In this document: one piece after another, positions 24,401 to 37,201 of the stretch
Layout of the letters: the number at the start of each line of letters is the position of its first letter
How positions within the stretch are numbered: position 1 is the stretch's first letter
Origin: Meghimatium bilineatum
Lineage: Eukaryota; Mollusca; Gastropoda; Stylommatophora; Philomycidae
Assembly (NCBI GenBank): GCA_034231615.1
Contig: CM067318.1
Span: 40,090,769-40,154,768, forward strand
Reading direction: 5' to 3'
DNA length: 64,000 bases
Translations under genes and position numbers: made by a program
The notes under the pieces: model-generated
What the model was told of the DNA's origin: nothing
What the model saw: the letters and a program-made list of their open reading frames with translations, nothing else
The model's database searches: none

Positions 24401-27400
24401 ATCTCCAGTGGTAAAGCGTTTGTACCTCCTGAAGGTTAGTTGGCATATAAATCATGTTCGTCATGAGTGTTCGTCCATCACATGATGGTGATGTCCATTT
24501 GTTACATCCACTTGTGAAAAGTCAGTCAGAACTATATCCTTGCCTATGGCATAGATGGCAGATAAAATGTAAATACAGAAGCAATGATAAATACTGCACT
24601 AGTTAATTTAGACATTGTTCACACAGTTAGATAATTTAGACATTGTTCACACAGTTAGATAATTTAGATATTGTTCACACAGTTAGTTAATTTAGACATA
24701 TTTCACACAGTTAGACAATTTAGACATTGTTCACACAGTTAGATAATTTAGACATTGTTCACACAGTTAGATCATTTAGACATTGTTCACACAGTTAGAT
24801 AATTTAGACATTGTTCACACAGTTAGATAATTTAGACATTGTTCACACAGTTAGATAATTTAGACATTGTTCACACAGTTAGATAATTTAGACATTGTTC
24901 ACACAGTTAGATAATTTAGACATTGTTCACACAGTTAGATAATTTAGACATTGTTCACACAGTTAGATAATTTAGACATTGTTCACACAGTTAGATAATT
25001 TAGACATTGTTCACACAGTTAGATAATTTAGACATTGTTCACACAGTTAGTTAATTTAGACATTGTTCACACAGTTAGATCATTTAGACATTGTTCACAC
25101 AGTTAGATCATTTAGACATTGTTCACACAGTTAGATCATTTAGACATTGTTCACACAGTTAGTTAATTTAGACATTGTTCACACAGTTAGATCATTTAGA
25201 CATTGTTCACACAGTTAGATCATTTAGACATTGTTCACACAGTTAGTTAATTTAGACATTGTTCACACAGTTAGATCATTTAGACATTGTTCACACAGTT
25301 AGTTAATTTAGACATATTTCACACAGTTAGATAATTTAGACATTGTTCACACAGTTAGATAATTTAGACATTATTCACATAGTTAGATAATTTAGACATT
25401 GTTCACACAGTTAGATAAATGCGAAATTACAAGACAATTAATTCAAACATTTTTATTTATGGAATATTTTGGGAGTTCATAGAAAAGAAGAAATTTATAG
25501 GAGGTCACTATTTACTTATGCAACATGTCTTCAGTAGATAATATGCCAGGATAGCCAGATTTTTCTCTTGTTGCACCTATCAGATCAACCATCATGCAAC
25601 AGTAAGATGTCATCATGCAACAGTAAGATGTCATCATGCAACAGTAAGATGTCATCATGCAACAGTAAGATGTCATCAGTAGATGACATGCCAATATAGT
25701 CAGACTCTTTTCTTGTGTAAAACCCACATAATTGTATCTGCATTTCTGTTTCCTTTAATGGGGCAGCATTAAGATAATCCAGCATTGCACACTACGAATA
25801 AGTCTTTTTTCACATTCAGCAGAAGCTGTAACTTGCATTTATCTGTTTAGATTATTAGTAATTATGAGGAATAGAGATCTTTTATTCTGTGGGAAGATTT
25901 CTCCAGAGCTTGATTTCATACCCAGAAGATGCCAACTCTCAGCACTGTGCAATACTTTAGGAATCCTTTACTCAGAGAGGGAAAACATGATTGTATAGAG
26001 AAGGGATGAGGGGCTTCCATGAGAGGAATGTCTCACTATACAGTGGAATCCATCTATAAAACAATCGCTATATAACAGATTTTCCTATTTAACAACACTT
26101 TATAAAATCCCCAATTTTTGTGTATTCTTTATTGTTTGTACTGTATGTAATGAATATCTGTTATTACATACATATTTTGTTGGCCCAGACCAAGGTGTTA
26201 TAATGGGATTTGGACTGTGTAAGCATGATTAAGAGTTCACTGTTGCATGGTAGTTGCACAGTGGTTTCATGGTGGTTGCACAGTTGTTTCATGGTGGTTG
26301 CATGGTGGTTGATCTGACATACCCCTAGTAAGACCTATTTGTATTTATAGCTTGTGAACGTGAACATTTGGACAAAAACACAAACTGTTTTCTAAGTGAC
26401 TTTCATGAACATTCATCCAGTTGTTGAATCTAAAGAAGAAAACCTTCGGAAAAAAAGACAATTGAGATCACAAGTATGCCTCGCTCTAGACATTGAGAAA
26501 CATGTTTTGAGGCAGATAAAAGGAAGGCGCCTAGAACAGATGAGTCCTGGAGTGTATGAATCCACACTAAACAGTCAACAGCCAGTGGTGATTGAGAAAC
26601 ACTGGCTGGAGCCAACATTGGAGGAACAAGACAAACACCTGTCTATAGATAAATTACAGGTAACTTATCTCAGATCTGTATGTCACTTAACTATAGATAA
26701 ATTACAGGTAATTTATCTCAGATCTGTATGTGACTTAACTATAGAAAAATTACAGGTAACTTATCTCAGATCTGTATGTGACTTAACTATAGAAAAATTA
26801 CAGGTAACTTATCCCAGATCTGTATGTGACTTAACTTTAGAAAATTACAGGTAACTTATCCCAGATCTGTATGACTTATACAAGGCCCCTATAGATAAAT
26901 TAAAGGTAACTTATCCCAGATCTGTATGTGACTTAACTATAGATAAATTACAGGTAACATATCTCAGATCTGTATGTGACTTAACTTTAGAAAATTACAG
27001 GTAACTTATCCCAGATCTGTATGACTTATACAAGGCCCCTATAGATAAATTAAAGGTAACTTATCCCAGATCTGTATGTGACTTAACTATAGATAAATTA
27101 CAGGTAACTTATCTCAGATCTGTATGTGACTTAACTTTAGAAAATTACAGGTAACTTATCCCAGATCTGTATGACTTATACAAGGCCCCTATAGATAAAT
27201 TAAAGGTAACTTATCCCAGATCTGTATGTGACTTAACTATAGATAAATTACAGGTAACTTATCTCAGATCTGTATGTGACTTAACTTTAGAAAATTACAG
27301 GTAACTTATCCCAGATCTGTATGACTTATACAAGGCCCCTATAGATAAATTAAAGGTAACTTATCCCAGATCTGTATGTGACTTAACTATAGATAAATTA

Positions 27401-30400
27401 CAGGTAACTTTTCTCAGATCTGTATGTGACTTAACTTTAGAAAATTACAGGTAACTTTTCTCAGATCTGTATGTGACTTATAGTATAAATGACATCATCA
27501 TGTTACTTGTCAGCAGATATAAATGATCATTAATCTCAACATATGTCATCTCTGATTATCTGTTTAATTGTTGATATTTATTCCATGCCAAGAAGTTTCA
27601 GTGTAAAAATATATCAAACAAATTGCTATGCCTAATGGCATAGATAATCATGTTTCTCTACAACTCTCCACATGTTTCTCCACAACTCTCCATGTGTTTC
27701 TCCACAACTCTCCATATGTTTCTCCACAACTCTCCATGTGTTTCTCCACAACTCTCCATGTGTTTCTCCACAACTCTCCATGTGTTTCTCCACAACTCTC
27801 CATGTGTTTCTCCACAACTCTCCATGTGTTTCTCCACAACTCTCCATGTGTTTCTCCACAATTCTCCATGTGTTTCTCCACAACTCTCCATATGTTTCTC
27901 CACAACTCTCCATGTGTTTCTCCACAACTCTCCATGTGTTTCTCCACAACTCTCCATATGTTTCTCCACAACTCTCCATGTGTTTCTCCACAACTCTCCA
28001 TGTGTTTCTCCACAACTCTCCATGTGTTTCTCCACAACTCTCCATGTGTTTCTCCACAACTCTCCATATGTTTCTCCACAACTCTCCATGTGTTTCTCCA
28101 CAACTCTCCATGTGTTTCTCCACAACTCTCCATATGTTTCTCCACAACTCTCCATATGTTTCTCCACAACTCTCCATGTGTTTCTCCACAACTCTCCATA
28201 TGTTTCTCCACAACTCTCCATATGTTTCTCCACAACTCTCCATATGTTTCTCCACAACTCTCCATATGTTTCTCCACAACTCTCCATTACATTTCTCCAT
28301 AACTATCCACATTTCTCCACAACTCTCTAAATTTCTCCAGAACTCTCCACATGTTTCTCCACATCTCTCCACATTTCTCCACATGCTTCGCTACAACTCT
28401 CCACATGTTTCTCTACAACTCTCCACAACTCTCCACATGTTTCTCCACAACTCTCCACATGTTTCTCCACATTTCTCCACATGTTTCTCCACATTTCTCC
28501 ACATGTTTCTCCACAAATCTCCACATGTTTCTCCACAACTCTCTTATCTCTTGTGATGCTAAGAAGTTCAGTCTGTCATATTCTACTATGCCATTATAAT
28601 AAAATATCTAAAAACTTCTCTCTTTCTCTTCCTCTATAACTTCTCTATTTCTCTTCCTCTATAACTCCCCCCCCCCCTCATCTTTCCAGTAGTTAGAAAA
28701 ATGTTTAAGTTCTGCTCTTCTCATCACATGCCCTATAAATCGTGATTGCTATTATAAATCTAATGTTTTCTATCATTTGTCTCTTTATAGCATCCCTGAA
28801 CAGGTTCAGATATGCATTCAAAAACAATTTTTTTAAAACATTCCTCTTAAACAGATTTGCTTCATTCAATTTCTTTAATTTATATTTTCAAGAAATAAAT
28901 TAATCTGTTATCTTTAGTAGTTTAGAAAACATATTCATCTGTTATAAATAAATAATCATGTTTGAATAGATATGCAAAATAATTTGTAATGTTTGTGTTA
29001 CTTCCTTAATTTCATGTGCAGTCCCATCTTGGTGAAATCCGAGCCAACCAGCAAGAAGAAAAAGTAACATTTACAGGAATCAATCTAGATGGGAAGTTGT
29101 ACCACCAGCCAAATATGGTAAGTTTTCTTCTTATTAAGTCTCTTAACACTTGTAATGTGTGATGTTGACACAAGGGATTACAGAGTCTCAACTTAACACT
29201 TGTATTGTGTGATGTTGACACAAGGGATTACAGAGTCTCAACTTAACACTTGTAATGTGTGATGTTGACACAAGGGATTACAGACCTTCAACTTAACACT
29301 TGTAATGTGTGATGTTGACACAAGGGATTACAGACCTTCAACTTAACACTTGTAATGTGTGTTGTGGACACAAGGGATTACAGACCTTCAACTTAACACT
29401 TGTAATGTGTGATATTGACACAAGGGATTACAGACCTTCAACTTAACACTTGTAATGTGTGATGTTGACACAAGGGATTACAGAGTCTCAACTTAACACT
29501 TGTAATGTGTGATATTGACACAAGGGATTACAGACCTTCAACTTAACACTTGTAATGTGTGATATTGACACAAGGGATTACAGACCTTCAACTTAACACT
29601 TGTAATGTGTGATGTTGAAACAAGGGATTACAGACCTTCAACTTAACACTTGTAATGTGTGATATTGACACAAGGGATTACAGAGTCTCAACTTAACACT
29701 TGTAATGTGTGATGTTGACACAAGGGATTACAGACCTTCAACTTAACACTTGTAATGTGTGATATTGACACAAGGGATTACAGACCTTCAACTTAACACT
29801 TGTAATGTGTGATATTGACACAAGGGATTACAGAGTCTCAACTTAACACTTGTAATGTGTGATGTTGACACAAGCGATTACAGACCTTCAACTTAACACT
29901 TGTAATGTGTGATGTTGACACAAGGGATTACAGACCTTCAACTTAACACTTGTAATGTGTGATGTTGACACAAGGGATTACAGACCTTCAACTGAACACT
30001 TGTAATGTGTGATGTTGACACAAGGGATTACAGACCTTCAACTTAACACTTGTAATGTGTGATGTTGACACAAGGGATTACAGAGTCTCAACTTAACACT
30101 TGTAATGTGTGATGTTGACACAAGGGATTACAGACCTTCAACTTAACACTTGTAATGTGTGATATTGACACAAGGGATTACAGACCTTCAACTTAACACT
30201 TGTAATGTGTGATATTGACACAAGGGATTACAGAGTCTCAACTTAACACTTGTATTGTGTGATATTGACACAAGGGATTACAGAGTCTCAACTTAACACT
30301 TGTAATGTGTGATGTTGACACAAGGGATTACAGACCTTCAACTTAACACTTGTAATGTGTGATATTGACACAAGGGATTACAGACCTTCAACTTAACACT

Positions 30401-33400
30401 TGTAATGTGTGATATTGACACAAGGGATTACAGACCTTCAACTTAACACTTGTAATGTGTGATATTGACACAAGGGATTACAGAGTCTCAACTTAACACT
30501 TGTAATGTGTGATATTGACACAAGGGATTACAGACCTTCAACTTAACACTTGTAATGTTTGATATTGACACAAGGGATTACAGAGTCTCAACTTAACACT
30601 TGTAATGTGTGATGTTGACACAAGGGATTACAGACCTTCAACTTAACACTTGTAATGTGTGATATTGACACAAGGGATTACAGAGCCTCAACTTAACACT
30701 TGTAATGTGTGATATTGACACAAGGGATTACAGAGTCTCAACTTAACACTTGTAATGTGTGATATTGACACAAGGGATTACAGACCTTCAACTTAACACT
30801 TGTAATGTGTGATATTGACACAAGGGATTACAGAGTCTCAAATTAACACTTGTAATGTGTGATGTTGACACAAGGGATTACAGAGTCTCAACTTAACACT
30901 TGTAATGTGTGATGTTGACACAAGGGATTACAGACCTTCAACTTAACACTTGTAATGTGTGATATTGACACAAGGGATTACAGACCTTCAACTTAACACT
31001 TGTATTGTGTGATATTGACACAAGGGATTACAGAGTCTCAACTTAACACTTGTAATGTGTGATATTGACACAAGGGATTACAGAGTCTCAACTTAACACT
31101 TGTATTGTGTGATATTGACACAAGGGATTACAGAGTCTCAACTTAACACTTGTAATGTGTGATGTTGACACAAGGGATTACAGACCTTCAACTTAACACT
31201 TGTAATGTGTGATATTGACACAAGGGATTACAGACCTTCAACTTAACACTTGTAATGTGTGATATTGACACAAGGGATTACAGACCTTCAACTTAACACT
31301 TGTAATGTGTGATATTGACACAAGGGATTACAGAGTCTCAACTTAACACTTGTAATGTGTGATATTGACACAAGGGATTACAGACCTTCAACTTAACACT
31401 TGTAATGTGTGATATTGACACAAGGGATTACAGAGTCTCAACTTAACACTTGTAATGTGTGATGTTGACACAAGGGATTACAGACCTTCAACTTAACACT
31501 TGTAATGTGTGATATTGACACAAGGGATTACAGACCTTCAACTTAACACTTGTAATGTGTGATATTGACACAAGGGATTACAGAGTCTCAACTTAACACT
31601 TGTAATGTGTGATGTTGACACAAGGGATTACAGACCTTCAACTTAACACTTGTAATGTGTGATATTGACACAAGGGATTACAGAGTCTCAACTTAACACT
31701 TGTAATGTGTGATGTTGACACAAGGGATTACAGAGTCTCAACTTAACACTTGTAATGTGTGATGTTGACACAAGAGATTACAGACCTTCAACTTAACACT
31801 TGTAATGTGTGATATTGACACAAGGGATTACAGAGTCTCAACTTAACACTTGTAATGTGTGATATTGACACAAGAGATTACAGACCTTCAACTTAACACT
31901 TGTAATGTGTGATATTGACACAAGGGATTACAGAGCCTCAACTTAACACTTGTAATGTGTGATATTGACACAAGGGATTACAGAGACTCAACTTAACATT
32001 TGTAATGTGTGATATTGACACAAGGGATTACAGACCTTCAACTTAACACTTGTAATGTGTGATATTGACACAAGGGATTACAGAGTCTCAACTTAACACG
32101 TGTAATGTGTGATGTTGACAGAAGGGATTACAGACCTTCAACTTAACACTTGTAATGTGTGATGTTGACACAAGGGATTACAGACCTTCAACTTAACACT
32201 TGTAATGTGTGATGTTGACACAAGGGATTACAGACCTTCAACTTAACACTTGTAATGTGTGATATTGACACAAGGGATTACATGGTCTCAACTTAACACT
32301 TGTAATGTGTGATATTGACACAAGGGATTACAGAGTCTCAACTTAACACTTGTAATGTGTGATGTTGACACAAGGGATTACAGACCTTCAACTTAACACT
32401 TGTAATGTGTGATGTTGACACAAGGGATTACAGACCTTCAACTTAACACTTGTAATGTGTGATGTTGACACAAGGGATTACAGACCTTCAACTTAACACT
32501 TGTAATGTGTGATATTGACACAAGGGATTACAGAGTCTCAACTTAACACTTGTAATGTGTGATGTTGACACAAGGGATTACAGACCTTCAACTTAACACT
32601 TGTAATGTGTGATGTTGACACAAGGGATTACAGACCTTCAACTTAACACTTGTAATGTGTGATTTTGACACAAGGGATTACAGACCTTCAACTTAACACT
32701 TGTAATGTGTGATGTTGACACAAGGGATTACAGACCTTCAACTTAACACTTGTAATGTGTGATATTGACACAAGGGATTACAGACCTTCAACTTAACACT
32801 TGTAATGTGTGATATTGACACAAGGGATTACAGAGTCTCAACTTAACACTTGTAATGTGTGATATTGACACAAGGGATTACAGACCTTCAACTGAACACT
32901 TGTAATGTGTGATATTGACACAAGGGATTACAGACCTTCAACTTAACACTTGTAATGTGTGATATTGACACAAGGGATTACAGAGTCTCAACTTAACACT
33001 TGTAATGTGTGATGTTGACACAAGGGATTACATAGTCTCAACTTAACACTTGTAATGTGTGATGTTGACACAAGGGATTACAGACCTTCAACTTAACACT
33101 TGTAATGTGTGATATTGACACAAGGGATTACAGACCTTCAACTTAACACTTGTAATGTGTGATATTGACACAAGGGATTACAGAGTCTCAACTTAACACT
33201 TGTAATGTGTGATGTTGACACAAGGGATTACAGACCTTCAACTTAACACTTGTAATGTGTGATATTGACACAAGGGATTACAGACCTTCAACTTAACACT
33301 TGTAATGTGTGATATTGACACAAGGGATTACAGAGTCTCAACTTAACACTTGTAATGTGTGATATTGACACAAGGGATTACAGACCTTCAACTTAACACT

Positions 33401-36400
33401 TGTAATGTGTGATATTGACACAAGGGATTACAGAGCCTCAACTTTGTACTTTCACTGGTCATGGATAGTGTGTGCCATTGTTTACTCAGTCTTAGGAAAT
33501 AGATCACTTTTGTTTCTTTTGCTAGACAGTGTTTTACTTGTCTTACTATAGGGCATACTGATGTTTACTTGTCTTACTATAGGGCAGGGGTCGACAACCT
33601 ATGGCATGTGTGCCACACTTGGCACGCCAAGCAATTTTAAAGGGCACGCAGACCCTTCACGTTTCCTGTATAAAGTTGATTATACATCGATTAGCGGAGT
33701 TTTAGCAACAGATTGACTTCAGATCTTCAGAATTATGGACATCAAAATTTGTCGAACTACGGTAGTCTCTGGAAAATGAAAATCTAGAAAAGTCTGCAGC
33801 TGTTGGACATCTCTCCCAAATGATTACATCTGTTTGAAGAAAAATGCTTTTGCTCTTCTTTCAGCTTTTGGATCAACCTATTCCTGTGAGCAAATTTTCT
33901 CTCACATGAAAGCAGTGCTAAATCCACAGCGTAGTCGCCTAACGCCTGAACATTCAGAAAATTGTGTCAAACTCAAAGTGACAAAGTATGTTGTCGATAA
34001 TGAGCAACTGGCCAAGACCATGCAAGGCTCTCATTAATAATAAAAAAGTTGTTTTTTTAAATCTTTCAAGAAACTATTTCTTTTAATGTTGTTTACAGCT
34101 GTACATATTATTGATTATCTCTATATATTAATTAATTAAAAATATAAAAATAAAATATATGGTAAAATAAGAATATTGACCTCGTTTTGTATAAAATGAT
34201 ATGTGATGTTGGCACTCTGAATAATTTGAAACCTCAAGTTGGCACACAGTTAGCAAAAGGTTGCCGACCCTTGGTATAGGGCATACTGATGTTTACTTTT
34301 CTTACTATAGGGCGTACTGATGTTTACTTGTCTTACTATAGGGCGTACTGATGTTTACATGTCTTACTATAGGGCGTACTGATGTTTACTTGTCTTACTA
34401 TAGGGCATACTGATGTTTACTTGTCTTACTATAGAGCGTACTGATGTTTACTTGTCTTACTATAGGGCGTACTGATGTTTACTTGTCTTACTATAAGGCG
34501 TACTGATGTACAATCACAGTGCACTATGTTATTACATACATTAAACTAATGCACACTGTTTGCTCATGTAAAATTGGATGCCAATGTTATTTTTCAAGTC
34601 AAGTGGTTTTGTTTCTATGAAATAATAAGTCAGTACTTATAGAAAAAAATAAACAAATTGTTGAATGACATTTTTATGTGGAACAATACACAAAATCAAC
34701 GCTTCGACCACAAAAGGACTAAAAGGCCTGTATCCTGAACACAACATAACAAACAGTGAGTAAAAAGCAGTAAGAATGTCCACGCACACATTGCTAGTGA
34801 TGAATGTTGGGACTTGGACATTGTCGTTTCTCACTCGTCGTGTGTATATTGTAGTCTTGATATATGTCTTTTAGTTAAAACATCAATATATGTGTTTTAT
34901 TATGTGTGTTACTATTGGATGGCAGTTTTGCTGCAGTTTATACGCCTATTATTCTTGGTTTGACAGTCAAGCTTCCATATTGTACTAATGAAATGATTGA
35001 ATGTATTAGCCTCCACGTTGTACTAGAAATATGATTGAATGTATTAGCCTCCACATTGTACTGTGATATGATTGAATGTATTAACCTCCACATTGTACTA
35101 GTGATATTATTGAATGTATTAGCCTCCACATTGTACTGTGATATGATTGAATGTATTAACCTCCACATTGTACTAGTAATATTATTGAATGTATTAACCT
35201 CCACATTGTACTAGTGGTATGATTGAATGTATTAACCTCCACATTGTACTAGTGGTATGATTGAATGTATTAACCTCCACATTGTACTAGTGGTATGATT
35301 GAATGTATTAGCCTCCACATTGTACTAGTGATATGATTGAATGTATTAGCCTCCACATTGTACTGGTGATATGATTGGGTGTATTAGTAACACTAAATAT
35401 TCTACAATAGTTGAACAGAAATTTCTCATACAGGATTATTCATTCATATATACACATACAAGGATTAAGTACTCAACTTCCACCAGTATTATAGTATATA
35501 CACATACTTATTATAGTATATACACATACTTATAGTATAGAATAGAAGTTTATCAGAAAAGATTGCAGTGTAGCAACCAGGAACTGGACTTAAACAGGAT
35601 AGGGTCACTGTCTTCTTTCTAGGCATGTTGTAGGCGGCGACTAAGAAAGTTGAGGGATGAACTGACAACTTGTCACATGTGAAAATTACAATTGTCGCTG
35701 CAAGTCTTGATTTCTTACTTTTTTCATCTGCGAAGTGGTCACCATGGATGACGACAAGATTCAAGCCAATGGATATTGTACCTTTGTCCTTTTGTGACAC
35801 TCCTAGCTGGCGGGGAATAATAGATGTGCCACCACTGCTAATGGATTAATATATCTGACAAGAAGAATGGTGAAATAGTTGGCCCAGAATTACGTTATGT
35901 GCTCTGGACAGGACATAATGATCATAGGGTACTACTGGCACACTGGAATGCTTCCCTTCAGGGATTAAACATGCATTTATATACCCTACGTACTCACACA
36001 ACCATGTCTTTGAGACAATAAAATTTGTATGAGTTTTGAACCAGTGCGAACGGGAATTGAACCAGTCCGTTCAATGGCACCAAATCGCCTAGTTAGTCTC
36101 ATGAATTTTTACTCAACTGAGTAGCACCTGTGTTTTTGTTAGAAAGGCAATGGACTGTCAAGAGTTACTGCTCACAGCTAAAGGGATTATTTCATCATCA
36201 TGATAACAAGATTGAAGTTTGAACTAAGTAGAAATTGAACAATGGATTGTAGGTACATTAAGACCATGGTACTAACATTGGTATAGTCTTTGTTAATATT
36301 AACTGTTGATTGTATATTAAAGAAACGAGTCCTAGTGTTCCCAAACGGAGCATCTACAGAGAGAAGTATTTATGTTTGGGGTAACAGCATACAGGAAATC

Positions 36401-37150
36401 ATGAACAGCGCTGCTTTGAAACTGGGCCTATGGAAACAACCTAGCATCTTGTACAGTATGGACGGACAAAAGGTAATTCATCAGCAGTTTCAATTTTCTA
36501 GCTTTTCTTTTAATATTTACCTTTTCGAGATAAATAGGCACTCCTGACCATCATCATGTGCGATAGAAGAATGTATCCTGGTAGATATGAGGCCTCAGAA
36601 CAAAATTGTAACGTAAGTGCTAATTTTTGTGTAAAATTCTTATTTTAGCCAGTCAAATACCATCGAAACAACTTGGTCCGACTGACAAAATATTTATGTA
36701 GTAACAGAAATTCACTATACATAGCCGGGGGACCAAGTGTCACACTTTTCACTTTTAGTGTATTCTCACAACTAGACTCAACTATGAGAGACCAAATTGC
36801 CATCGGTGAATAGCTTATCAATTCTTCTTACATTAGTGAGAATATATCAAGTGTAATGAAAACGTATAAACAGTAGAATGAGAATGTATGAACATATGTT
36901 TAAATTTTTTTTACCATTTTTGAGGGCAAAGTGTCACAGGCTAAAAGGTAATACAAACCATTATAAAATTGAAGGAGACCACCACTGTGACAGGTCTGAC
37001 ACACCGGCAATGTGTAAATGTGTGCTAAGAATAGATTAAATAAATAGATATACCTAGTTTCATAACTTTAATCTGAAAAAAAAGTTTGGATAAAAACTAG
37101 TTTGTAAGTTCCGTTTTAAAGCTAACAATGTCTTTTTAAAGTTGGATGAT

Positions 37151-37201
<51 letters not shown>

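Noticed and set aside
24603-25418. Regular 28-bp direct repeats that look like a CRISPR array
   Set aside because: Repeats are contiguous with no unique spacers, and the context is a eukaryotic intron.
27628-28556. Open frames of 209-294 codons on both strands
   Set aside because: They come from the 22-bp minisatellite, which is open in all frames; the only real coding ancestry is the short LINE motif ELWRNM.
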